Shown here in pieces: positions 12,001 through 22,219 of a stretch of DNA of 64,000 bases. The notes under the pieces are model-generated. The model did not search any database. It worked only from the letters and a program-made list of their open reading frames with translations, and was not told the origin of the DNA. A program made the translations under genes and the position numbers. Position 1 is the first letter of the stretch; every line of letters starts with the position of its first letter. This stretch comes from Oegoconia quadripuncta (Eukaryota; Arthropoda; Insecta; Lepidoptera; Autostichidae): contig OX438753.1 in the NCBI GenBank assembly GCA_949316235.1, positions 17,032,496-17,096,495 of the forward strand, written 5' to 3'.

Positions 12001-12305
12001 TGCGGGACCCTGTAGATCGCCCCATAACTTTTGTTGACATGTGATAGATCAAATATTTTTTGTTGTATTATTTTATGTATGACGTATCACGGAATGTGAA
12101 ATGAAATATAGGTCGATTCACTCTTGGTAAACATATCAATGATAGATTTCAAGGCCTTAGATGCGAGAAAGGGTTTAGTAACGCGCGTTAAAAAAGTTGA
12201 GTAACTCTTTTGCACTTTGAAGGCAAAGATCTTGCCCGTTAAAGTGATCATCATAGGATCATTGTTCTAATGACGTCGTTGAAAGGACATTGACTAAATT
12301 TGTAT
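9080..12305. other. large unannotated interval
   Basis: Apart from the SINE-B copy at 11640-11885, nothing in this interval is recognisable. A GC-richer block at 9830-10150 contains runs of CTR/CCC-rich sequence and two overlapping frames of 63-64 codons without motifs; it could be an old retroelement piece. A 79-codon frame at 11457 is also unsupported. Confidence 0.5.
11640..11885 (-). repeat. SINE-B copy, head damaged
   Basis: Minus-strand copy. Body and tail are intact (tagttgcttagtgtggaac and the agatgacgctgtgtgt tail in sense). The T-arm-like part survives with mutations at 11833-11853. The A-box part is lost after about 11885. The tail end shows a small dyad, tctttgca-tg-tgcaaaga, at 11641-11658. 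Confidence 0.7.
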
Positions 12306-12310
12306 TATTT

Positions 12311-12562
12311 AACCGCCTGCGTGACTAAATGTAAACAACATAGCGTTTACGAATCGGAGGTCACGGGTTCGATCCCCAGCGGGGTACATGTTTAATACTC
12401 GGTTTGGTTGGTGGTACGGCATTTTAAATGCCCACCTGGCTAGCTTATTAAGCTATAGCTCATCTAAGTCTGGCGCCAAACAGCAATATTAATAGCATTG
12501 TTGTGTTCCGGTTGTCAGATATAAGATAGCCAGTTCCCTAAATATACTGAGATGGGACCGGA
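12311..12562 (+). repeat. SINE-A copy, tail replaced
   Basis: The tRNA-like head is clear: an A-box-like gtgactaaatg region at 12321 and the B box gggttcgatcccc at 12365-12377. The body follows with tactcggtttggttggtgg and cagcaatattaatagcattg. The match stops at about 12562, where a different repeat begins, so the usual tail (gattgaggtcaagt) is absent. Confidence 0.75.
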
Positions 12563-12645
12563 AAAGACTGGACACACTCACCTAACGCCATCAAACACAT
12601 TACAGCCGTCGTTTTTCGTCGGGGGTCAATAAAAAAATAAAAGTA
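12563..12645. repeat. repeat with gtcgtttttcgtcgggg motif
   Basis: The block with cacattacagccgtcgtttttcg and a following gggtcaataaa recurs at 38098-38185 and 48605-48715. It looks like the 3' end of a retroelement (terminal A-rich run), but I cannot name the family. Confidence 0.45.
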
Positions 12646-12649
12646 AATT

Positions 12650-13490
12650 AAAAATAGACAACTCTATCGGAGTTAATCATCGCTGTACATATATTATACA
12701 ATGCATTGCATATTTCTTGAACAGTTGTGTGTACAATAAAGATATTAAAGATACCAGTAACCAAAGCAATGTCGATATTGCGGAGTCGATATTTATTTCG
12801 ATTGCCAACTCGTAAGTCAGAATCGAGAAGTCGTGCATCGATACGCCTGTGGCTACGTTACGAATGTGCAACACGTGAACATGGCCAATGCATACAAATG
12901 TTTTCCAATGTGCAATCATAAGATAGAAAATGAAGATAAATCCGACGGGTTTATTAATTATATTCTTCTTTAGAAATTTTATAATCAATAGAGATTCTTT
13001 GATGACTTTGCGTAAATAACTATAAATTATAAATTTAGAAAACCCCATACAACTTTTATTGAACAAATGATTATATCATGGAAGTAGATCTGGATCAAAG
13101 GATAGTGTTCGAAACGGCTTAACTGATTTCCATCAAGCATGGCTAAGAATCTATCTCCGTGTTTAATCTTTAATAAAATAAGTTATACATTAATGCTTTT
13201 GAAGACAAGTTTATGTATTTTTTTTACATCTTATTTCTATTATTACGGGTTTTACCTAATTCGATAGTGCGTGCTTCTATTAAAAATATGTACCATTTAT
13301 TTCCCTTCCTTATAGCATATGAGTAGTAATTCGCAGAAGAATATATCTATTTCTCTGGCTATGAGGTTGAGGAAGTGAAGCGCACGAGTAGGCGGTGCCT
13401 CTATCAGCAGGTTGGTGCGCGCGCCATATAATCAATACTCCATCATGATTATCACATTTATACTCGTACATGCAAAGACGAGTAACATCA
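12650..13490. other. unannotated sequence
   Basis: No supported feature. The part 12740-12900 is richer in CG dinucleotides than its flanks and holds opposite-strand open frames, without recognisable motifs. Confidence 0.45.
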
Positions 13491-13494
13491 ATTC

Positions 13495-14215
13495 TATCAA
13501 GGAGTTCCAGTGGCAATCTTTTGACTCCATCTTCAGACTCTCGTCATCATGTGTAATGGAAAGTGCTCATGGCAACAAAACAAACTAGCCCAAATTAGAC
13601 TATTAGGTCCTTACCTATGAAATTGGCGTTTTGTAAGAAGAATTTAATACAAAATACAAGACTGTTTTCTCCATACAAACATTTTTGATTTTTTTTGGGA
13701 ACGGCAAATCCAAATTTAGCTAAACCTTGTGTGTATTATCGGATAACATTAAGTTCAGTATGGGCAGCGTTAATTTTTAAAAGTAACCGCTTTATAAAAG
13801 TTTCAGCGAATCTTAGAAATGATTATGGGAAGCACATGAAAGAGTTCTGTTCAATTTTTTTTTATTATGTGTTTTAGCCCAGAAATAAAAAAAATATGTC
13901 AAATTCCATTTTCCAAATAAAAAACAAATTTGGATATAGCTTTGAAAATCGCAGGAATTGGTACATATTTTACGAAGTAAAAAAACTCCAATTTCATAGG
14001 TAAAGACCCAATATGTTGCCATTTGCTATTAGGGAGTTCCAGTGCCTACATCCCGACTCCATAATTAGATCAGCTCTATGATATCATAACATTGCATTGT
14101 CACTGAACTGGAATGAATTTGCCAAATTTCAGGTCAAGCAGATACCACCAAGTGCTTGAAAAATGGCTTGCTGATTTTAAAACATTGCAATCTAAATGAA
14201 AACTTGTAAAAATGG
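13495..14215. repeat. repeat G copy split by a MITE
   Basis: The left part (13495-13602) and right part (14012-14215) match the uninterrupted copy at 8782-9072. Together they restore the order of that repeat; the break is caused by the insertion at 13603-14011. Confidence 0.65.
13603..14011. mobile_element. 409-bp MITE with TA target duplication
   Basis: Terminal inverted repeats run ttaggtccttacctatgaaa on the left and, reversed, ttgggtctttacctatgaaa on the right, continuing into an attgg...gtttt stretch. TA flanks both ends (13601-13602 and 14012-14013). The related copy of the host repeat at 8.8 kb lacks the insertion and has a single TA at the matching place. The inside is AT-rich and non-coding. 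TA duplication suggests the Tc1/mariner group. Confidence 0.75.
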
Positions 14216-14299
14216 AACGTTAGGAAAACAGACTGTCTTTCGAGGGTTTTCTAAAGAAAGTCGAAAAAGATGCCGTGTGGTTTCGGCACTCAAATAGAA

Positions 14300-14535
14300 T
14301 AGAACCAACCAGTCTCTTCCCATGGGTGTCGTAAAAGGCGACTAAGGGATTGTCTACCAAAAAACATTTACAGATTTGCACGTTTCAACGGCTATGGGCT
14401 CACCCCATGTCACGTGTGCATTTCTGTATATTTCATAAGGTGAACCGCGGATATTGTTTCATTATTGTTTGGGATATCTCTGACCACCCCATTTGAGATG
14501 AAGGTCGTGACGTTATGTATATGTATTCTGTCGCT
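14300..14535 (+). repeat. repeat F, longest copy
   Basis: Starts with a cccatgggtgtcgtaaaagg block and continues through ttgcacgtttcaacgg, gtcacgtgtgcatttctgta and gaccaccccatttgagatga. Pieces recur at 21655, 36612 (reverse), 47195, 56160 and 63175. It resembles a segment common in lepidopteran retroelements. The element class is not determined. Confidence 0.5.
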
Positions 14536-14539
14536 ATAT

Positions 14540-15115
14540 GGTTAATCGCATAAGCGATGTGTCGACGAACAGAGTATAGGAACCACGATCTTTCGAACCA
14601 ATGACGGACAGTTGATTGGCTGGCTATTCAGTTCGGGAGAAATTAGTCGTAGCGTTTGTGGTTATAGATAAATTTGATTTTTGTCTGGGTGGGCAGATTG
14701 TGTATCACAGAGCTGGAAAGAATTACTATAAAGTCACTATTGTTACCGAAGCAGTTATGGGAATGAACATTTTGATTCCCCGCGTTCTAATAATTTTCTA
14801 TTTCAATTAAAGATGTCGTAATATCGTCGTAATATCGTAATGCCAAGCGCTCAAAGTCGTAGTAATCATTGGGGTATTCCGTGATTCTTGCATCGTCAGG
14901 TGTATTTTGGCTCTTCGAGTACTGAATGCCCTAAACGTAAACGTACTAGCGGAAAAGAATAAATCATATTATGTAGTAGATCTACGAGTATATTGTAACA
15001 AATTATCCCCTTCATATTTGTTTTATTTTGACATAACAATAATTAAGCATTGAACCAAGAATTATATAAGAATAGGTTTTCATTAAAATTACAAAAAGAT
15101 CGAAATTTACAAACT
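14540..15115. other. unannotated sequence
   Basis: No supported feature. A 64-codon frame at 14616 has no motif. Confidence 0.45.
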
Positions 15116-15139
15116 AAACTACCTATAAATAAAAAAAAT

Positions 15140-15350
15140 GCATCTAAGTCGGTGCAGTGGGGCACCGCACCTCGGAAGCTGGCGGCGTTACCTCTATGTA
15201 TCACAATACTAATTGTCTTGAGACAAGTGGAGCTGCCAACCCTTTTGTCGCCGCAGATATCAACCAAACGCTTAAATAATTGCTTTGCTAAATCTTCGAC
15301 TCAGGGCCTCATGGTCTCAAGTTATCCTCCCCAAACGGCGCAAAGAGTAG
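15140..15350 (-). pseudogene. retroelement C-terminal endonuclease-type domain, remnant 1
   Basis: On the minus strand the translation has LFKRLVDICGDKR, then TISIVIHRGNAASF. This is the end of a domain found at the C terminus of certain invertebrate reverse transcriptases, better preserved at 52628-53070 (QRISLAIQRGNAASLLGT). Upstream the frame is broken by stops. I compare it with retroelements that use a restriction-like endonuclease, but the clade is inferred. Confidence 0.5.
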
Positions 15351-15454
15351 CCCTTCATTTTTAAATACTTATCATCAATCACACTTCATACTTAATAAAT
15401 ACAAGTAGCATACAGTTACTCAGAAAATAAAAATATATTATATTTACATAAGTG

Positions 15455-15560
15455 TATCGCCTAGGAGCTCTCCTACCTGCGGCATTGACCGATTTGCCCC
15501 GCTACACCGCCAGGCTAAGCCTTTGTGCAAAGAAAGCGTCCGCGTTGAGGTCGCCTGAAC
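15455..15560 (-). pseudogene. retroelement C-terminal endonuclease-type domain, remnant 2
   Basis: A second minus-strand remnant of the same domain lies just upstream of remnant 1. It reads GDLNADAFFAQRLSLAV, a stop, then RGKSV. As this motif is the extreme C terminus of the protein, two C termini in a row mean two separate insertions or a duplication, not one gene. Confidence 0.45.
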
Positions 15561-15599
15561 CTAGGATTATCAAGACGGAGAAGTTTTATGAACTTTTTA

Positions 15600-16240
15600 G
15601 TATTGTACGACCACGAACCCAGAGTTCTGCATGCGTCAATTTTTTACTATTTATTCCTCTCGTTTCCACTCCACTCAGGAGAAGTTGCAGGGAAAAGCAA
15701 GTATTATAATAATATTTCTAACATTGACTTGTTGTTGGTATTGGCTGCTATTAGATGGGTATTGATTAATAAGTTCAAAAATAATTCAGTGTTTATGAAT
15801 TATGTTTCAAACAAGTAAATAATTTAGGTGAAAGTTATGTAATCTCCTGTCTTCATAATTAATTACTTAGCAAGCGAAAGCTTTTCCAGTTCTCACCTCG
15901 CCGTAATTTCTAACTTCCGAAAGTAAACGAAATTAGCAAACTTTTCTTTGGCCGAAGGTGCAGGCAATTGATTAGAACAAATTTTGTTTGAATTAAACAA
16001 TTTGTTAGGCAAGGGTCAAGATTTATCAGCGAAATATGCTAAATAAATTTCAATTATGAGAGTTTATTCCTCACAGCAGCCCACACAAACTTCTTGGAAT
16101 TGAATAAACTGATTTTAATTAATTATGCATAGGTAAGTAGGATATATACTCTGTTGCATTTACACAGATATACTGTCCACATAGTCTGTTGGACAGTACG
16201 GTGCTCCCTGATGACATGTAACGAAAAGCCTATAGGAATT
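15600..16240. other. unannotated sequence
   Basis: AT-rich. No supported feature before the LINE fragment. Confidence 0.45.
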
Positions 16241-16244
16241 GTTG

Positions 16245-16881
16245 CATATCGTGTGGTGCTGGGCTTGGATGGTGGTGTGTGGCGTTATCTGGAGGATAAG
16301 GCCAAGTTGGCCTCCAAAAAGTTAGGTGTCCTCAGTAGAGCGTCTCGTTACTTCACGCCGGCTCACCGCCTCCAACTTTATAAGGCGCAAGTTCGGCCGC
16401 ACGTGGAGTATTGTTCTCACCTATGGGCTGGGGCACCTCAGTACCAGCTTCTTCCTTTTGACCGCGTTCAACGTCGCGCAGTCCGAATTGTCGGCCAAGA
16501 GAGTCTCACCGACCGACTGGATCCCCTGGCGTTGCGAAGAGACGTCGCGTCCCTCTGCATTCTCTATCGCATATTTCATGGGGAGTGTTCTGAAGAACTG
16601 TTACTGTAGAGCTAATACCCGCTGCTCAATTTAACCGATACACTTCTCGCCGAAAATTAAATTTCCATCCACATCACCTGGATGAGTGGAAGTCTACCAC
16701 TGTACGTTTCTCAAGAAACTTCTTACCACGTACGACCACCCTGTGGAACAGACTTCCGGCAGCGGTATTCCCGAACGAGTACGACATTGGAACCTTCAAG
16801 AAACGAGCCTACACCTTCCTCAAAGGCCGGCAACGCATCTGTGACCCTTTTGGTGTTGCGGGTGTCCATGGGCAGCGGTGA
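16245..16881 (+). pseudogene. CR1/Jockey-group LINE reverse transcriptase C terminus
   Basis: The C-terminal part of a non-LTR retrotransposon ORF2, downstream of the catalytic fingers and palm. Visible blocks are KLGVLSRASRYFTPAHRLQL, YKAQVRPHVEYCSHLWAGA, FDRVQRRAVRI and LDPLALRRDVASL, and after a frameshift near 16606, [20 protein letters not shown] and [16 protein letters not shown]. The second half ends at a stop at 16879-16881. The frameshift makes this copy inactive, and everything upstream is lost by 5' truncation. The last 270 bp are nearly identical to the copy at 36.3 kb. Confidence 0.85.
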
Positions 16882-16942
16882 TTGCTTTCCATCAGGTGAC
16901 CCGCATGCTCGTTTGCCGCCCTCTCATATAAAAAAAAATAAA
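16245..16942 (+). mobile_element. 5'-truncated CR1/Jockey-group LINE
   Basis: This contains the coding remnant plus a short 3' untranslated part (tgctttccatcaggtgaccc, then gctcgtttgccgccctctc), ending in an A-rich tail at 16930-16942. The same 3' end, in the same order, is at 36325 on the other strand. Confidence 0.8.
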
Positions 16943-16999
16943 TATATCCTATGCCATTGATCGGCTGAGGCATTGTTATAGGCGGAATTAAATAAATAA

Positions 17000-17088
17000 T
17001 ATTATTGGACATACACACAGCGACATCCAGTTCCACACTAAGCAACTAGGGTTGTATTGAGGCTATCAAATGGTTGATGTTCTACACC
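17000..17088 (-). repeat. SINE-B tail fragment
   Basis: Only the 3' end of SINE-B remains (sense: atggttgat region reversed, tagttgcttagtgtggaac, ctggatgtcgctgtgtg). It lies 60 bp beyond the LINE tail. Confidence 0.65.
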
Positions 17089-17089
17089 A

Positions 17090-17680
17090 TTAGTTTTTTT
17101 TTAATATACAATATAAGGATTACTGATATCCTAATGAGATATATTATGAAAATGTATACAGTAGGAGTATTTAAAGAAAAAATGTAACGGTATGTGTCAA
17201 GTAGTAAACGGCACGGCCACCTTATCAAGTTAAAGACTTTCAATTTTTACTAGACAAGACGTTCTCAATATTACTTACTCATATTTTTAGCATTAATCTG
17301 ATTACGTTTTGGTCCTTACAAGAAAATACATCAAAGAATAACTTCAATATTTTCACAAAAACACCAACCGTATTCTTAAAATCAAATTTAATATAGTAAT
17401 AGCAGTTATTTATTGGCTAAAGGGGAGACGGTGAAAGACCTCTTAACGTTCAAGAGTGTAATTTCATCTGGCTGCTAGTTTAATCTTCGAAACCTAATAA
17501 CTACTATCAAATTCGATAAAAGTCGAGACCCTAGAGAAAACCAGATAATAATGATCGACTCTCATGGTTTAGCTAGTGCATCCCGCGCGCTAAAGAAAGC
17601 TCATCTAACAAGAGGAGGCAGTCGAATTTAAATAAACTCTGTTTCCACTAAGCGATTCCATTCCCGATAAAGGACACATC
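17090..17680. other. unannotated sequence
   Basis: AT-rich, no recognised feature. Confidence 0.45.
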
Positions 17681-17681
17681 A

Positions 17682-17795
17682 CATTACATTACAATACATT
17701 ACATTACAGTACATTAAAATACATTACAATACATTACAATACATTACAATACATTACAATACATTACAATACATTACAATACATTACAATACGTA
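17682..17795. repeat. tandem array of 10-bp unit acattacaat
   Basis: About eleven units in tandem. The left end is mixed (acattacatt, acattacagt, acattaaaat) and the right end has at least seven perfect acattacaat units in a row. The right-hand homogeneity suggests recent expansion by slippage. A short related stretch occurs at 18283-18310. Confidence 0.9.
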
Positions 17796-17799
17796 ATGG

Positions 17800-18340
17800 T
17801 AATGAATAATTGCTTTTTTATGGGAATAAAAGTTTTTAATCATTTGCTGGACAATATCAAAGACTTGCCTCTGCAACGATTCAGGGTACAACTACATGGC
17901 TGGCTATTAGACAAATGTTTCTATTCAATGAATGAATTTTTATTCAGATTTGATACTATATAGGAATCACTAATATAAATTTATAATTGCAGGGATTTTT
18001 CTTTAATGATAATAATAGAGTGGAGAATAGTTTTTCTATTTTATACATGAGATTTCAATTATAATTAATGCTGTTTAATGACGAACTCATTAGTATTTAA
18101 TATTATTAATTATGACGGGAATAATTTAGATGTGCTTAGCTACGTAAAATAGTGGAAATTGTAAAATTTGTAATTTAAGCCTTCAATATTTGCACGACTC
18201 GTATAGGCAGGTTTTTGCGGGATTTTTCTAATATATTTACCACCCACGCCAACAAAAATCAATGAAATTTAAGTGATTTCATTTCATTACATTACAAAAC
18301 ATTACAAAATAATACAGATTTTCTTTATTGCACCACATTA
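17800..18340. other. unannotated sequence
   Basis: AT-rich, no recognised gene. A short cattacattacaaaacattac stretch at 18284 echoes the tandem array. Confidence 0.45.
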
Positions 18341-18344
18341 GTGT

Positions 18345-18830
18345 AGTAGTCGCATTAGCTATCCGTTTACGAATAGTGAAATTGACCAATGTCTGGCATC
18401 CTTGGATGGATAACCAGCACTAGTGACATTTAAATAAGGGTGTTTTTCTTGCTTTAGTTATATTAGTATCTTAAATAGTTGGTCTCAGTTGTTTTCAATT
18501 GAAAGCAGTCATCCAAATTTTTTTATATATAGGTAAATGAAAACATTCTTAACTCGTGTGGGTATACATGTCCGTATTCATCATAGAAACATTCAACTGG
18601 AATCCGCGACCTCCAGACAATACCGGTCAGAATCTCCAAATTAGACAAAATAAATCGTCCGACTAATCGGCTTGAAAACACTAACCAGGTGTCTGTCAGG
18701 TGGCCAGTGTGACACGAATCTACCAATCCGCACTGGATCCGCATGTTGGATTATGGTCCATTATCTTCTTCCAATCAGAGGAAGCTGTGCCCCAACAGTG
18801 GGGATATGTACGGTTTGCTGAGTTGGATAG
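18345..18830 (+). repeat. 5S rRNA-derived SINE, interrupted copy
   Basis: A diverged copy of the family at 3945. Shared blocks are agtcgcattagctatccg, gaccaatgtctggc, ccttggatgg, atcttaaatagttgg and the 3' end ctgtgccccaacagtgggg. The 5S-like promoter has lost the ttaagcaa core and the cgcggtcag segment, so it is probably not transcribable. A SINE-B fragment lies inside it (18517-18615). Confidence 0.65.
18517..18615 (-). repeat. SINE-B fragment nested in 5S SINE
   Basis: Reverse-oriented SINE-B body (sense: tgaatacggacatgtata, then gttaagaatgttttcattta) with part of the T-arm-like region, decayed. Its position between two halves of the 5S-derived SINE dates it as the younger insertion. Confidence 0.55.
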
Positions 18831-18844
18831 ATAGCGTAGCGCGT

Positions 18845-19090
18845 CGGCACCAGTGATTTGGAAAAATTAAATTGCCACCCCGCTTTCTCAGCGTAGCAAT
18901 TAAGACAACTCCCTTTATGATAACACAAACATAGATGCGTGCATTCGCTGGTTTATTGGAAGATATCTGTTATAGAGATAAATTTTCCCTTTGTACATTT
19001 TGCCTTTGGAAGTAGAAATATTTAATTACATTAAACTATTCAATCATATAATATTATGTATGTAAATAACCCAAATATGTGCCAATGAGT
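18845..19090. other. unannotated sequence
   Basis: No recognised feature. Confidence 0.4.
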
Positions 19091-19091
19091 T

Positions 19092-19312
19092 TTTAAATTT
19101 AATTTAATTACTTATGTGCATTTATCCAACTCCTCTTAAATGGTGAACGAAAACATCGTGAGGAAACCTGCAAGCCTGAGAAATAAAAATTCAAAGCATA
19201 TGAAGTCCCCAACCAGCATCGGGCCAGCATGGTGGGCTATCGCCCGTACTCCCTCATATACGAGGGAAGGTCCTTGCAGTGGGATGTATACGGGTTGATG
19301 ATGATGAACCCA
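19092..19312 (+). repeat. SINE-D copy, head missing
   Basis: Begins with ttaatttaattacttatgtg and continues gaaaacatcgtgaggaaacc, tgagaaataaaaattcaaag, ggtgggctat, cagtgggatgt and a terminal gatgatgatg. Compared with 40288-40600 it lacks the tRNA-like head but keeps all of the body. Confidence 0.75.
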
Positions 19313-19314
19313 AA

Positions 19315-19940
19315 TTAAAAGCTACTCAACCGATTTCCATAAACATAGCTAAAAGCCATCTTACAAATACCGGCTATCAAATAGAATAGATCGGTTTTAA
19401 ATCGGGATTAAAAACTGAAGCAAATCAGGCCTTAGAAGATGCTTATACCCAGCATCAAAATTGTATAAGGTCTGTTATTGATACGAGCATTATGGTCTTC
19501 AATGTTCATAACGACGCTGAACCAGCTTATTCTCTAAATAAGTAATCAAGAAATACCAGCATAGCTTATACGAGAATACACTTCCATTTCCAGTGGTTAA
19601 TAAAAAAATATGACATTATTTTTGGTAAATGAGAATTTTGCTAATAAAAAAATCCATTTAAGTCGAATCCGCTCGTCGTAACATCTGTTTACCGTTGACC
19701 GTGACACGAATAGTAATTGTTATGGAAATTTCAGTGCCAAGATAATGTAAAAGAAAGGAAGATATAATTACGTTGTAAGGAGGCTTGATGTCTGTTTCGA
19801 TGAGATTCCCTTTGTTATTAATGTTAAAAATATTAGCAGTCAAGTTAGTCAAACAAATATTAACAAATGAAAAATCCAACGAAGGGCGGGAAGGCTATAG
19901 CCTAATCAAATGGTTGTAGCTGGTGATAGATTCAGTTTAG
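19315..19940. other. unannotated sequence
   Basis: AT-rich. A 73-codon minus-strand frame at 19658-19879 has no motif. Confidence 0.45.
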
Positions 19941-19941
19941 G

Positions 19942-20134
19942 CCATCTTATCTAATTCCGCCGCCAAGCAGCAAAGTTAATAGCATTGTTGTATTCCGGTT
20001 GTCAGAGATAAAATAGCCAGTCCCCCAAATGTGTTAGAGTTTCCGGGTCGGTACGCTTCCACCTTCGACCTCATCTTCACTTAACATCAGGTGTGATTGA
20101 GGTCAAGTACCAACCCGTTGTGCATAAAAAAAAG
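19942..20134 (+). repeat. SINE-A copy, 5' truncated
   Basis: Starts in the body (ccatcttatctaattccgcc) and runs through cagtcccccaaatgtgtt, gtacgcttccaccttcgacc and tgtgattgaggtcaagtacc to an A-rich end. The family's tail is intact, the head is absent. Confidence 0.75.
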
Positions 20135-20182
20135 ATAGATAATCATAATCACCAAAGCCAAAGCATGCCTTTCTTTTTATGT

Positions 20183-20243
20183 ATATAAATAATTATTTAT
20201 GTATGTTTATCCGTTACCTAGTATCTACTGACAAGTTTTGCCT
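20183..20243 (+). repeat. SINE-C fragment
   Basis: A short match to the SINE-C body: atttatgtatgtttatccgt, then tacctagtatctac. The ends are not defined. Confidence 0.4.
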
Positions 20244-20249
20244 TGTTAG

Positions 20250-20870
20250 GGATCGAATAATTTCCGAGGTATCTACCAGTTCGCTAATTCGTAGTGATTT
20301 TTTAAATACTTTAATTTCTTAAATATCTTTGTATTCAATGCCTTACTTGCAAACTATAATGTTATTTTATGTTAAGCCTACTGTTAAACTGAAAACACTA
20401 TTTGAATTAGGCACAACACATACAAATGTTAATGACTTTGTCTTCATAATGCTCCATTTTTTTGCAATTATTAAAGTAACCGGCCAAGTATATATAATTT
20501 TATAGTTAGGTAGAATCACACAAGAATATCACAAGACGTAAATAGATACTAGCGTATTATTATTATTTTAGACAGGATGGGGTGACTGTCCCACTATAAG
20601 TGCTGCGACCAGTAGCGTAATTCAACCGTATCACAGATTAAACACTAGGCCGTAGTAATTAAAGTCTATATACTCTCGACCAGAAGAGAGAGGTAACCCT
20701 GGCTGGTTAAGAAAGTATTAAATTATTTTATAGTGTTCTAAGTTTAACCTTTCCGTAATGTACCTTGTAAAATATAGAAATTACCTATGCTGGATCAAAA
20801 TAACTATTCACCACTAATTTGATTTATATACGGAGATAAATAAAATGGTAGTTTTAAATTGACAAGGAAT
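20250..20870. other. unannotated sequence
   Basis: No recognised feature. Confidence 0.4.
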
Positions 20871-20873
20871 GTA

Positions 20874-21107
20874 ACTAATATTATAAATGTGAAAGTTTTG
20901 ATGTTTGTTTATTTATTTGTTGCTTAATCACGGCGAAACGGATGAACGGATTTGCATGAAATTTGGTATATATGTAGTACATACCCTGGATTAAAACAAA
21001 GGATATTTCTTATACTAATAAAGTGAGTGGTTCCCGCGGGATTAACAAATTAAATATATCCGCGATAAAGTTATTTCACGCAGGTTAAGCCGCGGGCGGA
21101 AAGCTAG
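20874..21107 (+). mobile_element. Helitron-like non-autonomous element
   Basis: A familiar lepidopteran unit: actaatattataaatgtgaa at the left, cggatttgcatgaaatttgg in the middle, and gccgcgggcggaaagctag at the right, ending in CTAG. A GC-rich potential hairpin (ccgcg...cgcgg) precedes the end. No open frame is present. Same class as 519-737 and 39199-39345, by 3' end. Confidence 0.6.
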
Positions 21108-21109
21108 AC

Positions 21110-21650
21110 TGTCATAAAAAAAATTTCATTCATCTACTGTACGTACGTCCATTCTGGTGTTTATATGAAATCAAAATTCAAAGCGGTACAAATCTGAAAT
21201 TTTCTTTAAATTTTCTATCTGTTCATATTTAAGAGCTACAGAAGCTAACGGAATCCTAAAAGTGCATTATGATTTTCATCCATGAAAGAGCAAAGATGTA
21301 GTTTCTATTATTCCCGTAATAGAATATTTTTCGATTTCCGTTTCATAAGCAGTCTTTATATAACAAATTATTACTGCGAAAGCACAATAAATTAGCTGCC
21401 CAGTGCAGTTGGAACCGAGTAGTTCATTGCATTTGTTAGTACATTTGCTATTACTGTTAGTACGTTTGAACGCCGTAAAGTCGAGTCAGTTGGCTTTGTT
21501 GTACATTAGATAAGGAAGTTCGGTTTTATAGGTTTGTAGTCGATTTGTCCGAAACTCCGTTTAATGGTGTTTGGTTCAGTTTTTATTAAGTAAATTGTTG
21601 TTTATGGGGATGTTTTTGAAGTAGGGTTTTGGGGCATTAAATGTTCCCGG
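21110..21650. other. unannotated sequence
   Basis: No repeat is recognised. The stretch 21400-21600 is GT-rich with cagt motifs (gagtcagtt at 21484, ttcagt at 21577) like some insect transcription start regions, but there is no further support for a promoter. Confidence 0.35.
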
Positions 21651-21654
21651 CAGA

Positions 21655-21832
21655 GTAGAAACCAACCCGTGTCTTTCCGTGCGGTGTCGTAAAAGGCGAC
21701 TAAACTATGGTGAGCATAGCAGTATAGGCAGTATGCTACTGCCTATACTGCTTATTATTGCGGAACTTCCAAAAATCTGCAATCGCCATCGCGTTTGCTC
21801 AGAATAGCGAATAAGGCAGGCTTGTAACAAGT
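21655..21832 (+). repeat. repeat F copy with a perfect hairpin
   Basis: Begins with ccgtgcggtgtcgtaaaagg and continues to the aaatctgcaatcgccatcgc block that also occurs, diverged, at 32160 and (reverse) 42850. Between the two lies a perfect inverted repeat at 21718-21752. Confidence 0.5.
21718..21752. repeat. perfect 16-bp hairpin
   Basis: Arms agcagtataggcagta and tactgcctatactgct are exact reverse complements around a 3-base loop, tgc. No T run follows directly and no RNA role is implied. Confidence 0.9.
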
Positions 21833-21890
21833 TGTGGATTTTTATAACCTAAGTTGTGGTAATATTTTCGAAATTTGCTTGTGTTTTTAC

Positions 21891-22218
21891 TTTTTTTTAA
21901 TGCACAACTGGTTCGCACTTGACCTCAATCACACCTGATGTTAAGTGAAGATGAGGTCGAAGGTGGAAACGTACTGACCTGGAAACCCAAAGATTTGTGG
22001 AACTGGCTATCTTACCTCTGACAACCCGAACACAACAATGCTATTAACATTGCTGTTTGGCGGCAGATTTAGATAAGATGGTGGTAGCTAGCCAGGCGGA
22101 CATTTAAAATGCCCTACTACCAACCAAACCGAGTACTAAACATGTACCTCGCTGGGGATCGAACCCGCGACCTCCGATTCGTAAACCCTATGTTGTTTAC
22201 ATTGAGCCACGGAGGCAG
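21891..22218 (-). repeat. SINE-A, full-length copy
   Basis: A complete minus-strand member of about 328 bp. In sense order it has a head with an A-box-like gtggctcaatg and the B box gggttcgatcccc (22159-22171 on the plus strand as the complement), then the body tactcggtttggttggtag, cagcaatgttaatagcattg, and the tail tgtgattgaggtcaagtgcg, ending in an A-rich run. The head is tRNA-like but does not form a complete tRNA. RNA polymerase III transcription and LINE-dependent copying are inferred from the class. Confidence 0.85.
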
Positions 22219-22219
22219 T

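Noticed and set aside
16326..16634. 102-codon frame overlapping the LINE
   Set aside because: Alternative frame of the real reverse transcriptase C terminus; its composition follows from the other frame.
21478..21585. Second promoter candidate with cagt initiator-like motifs
   Set aside because: The motif is short and there is no splice donor or compositional change as seen at 45.2 kb.
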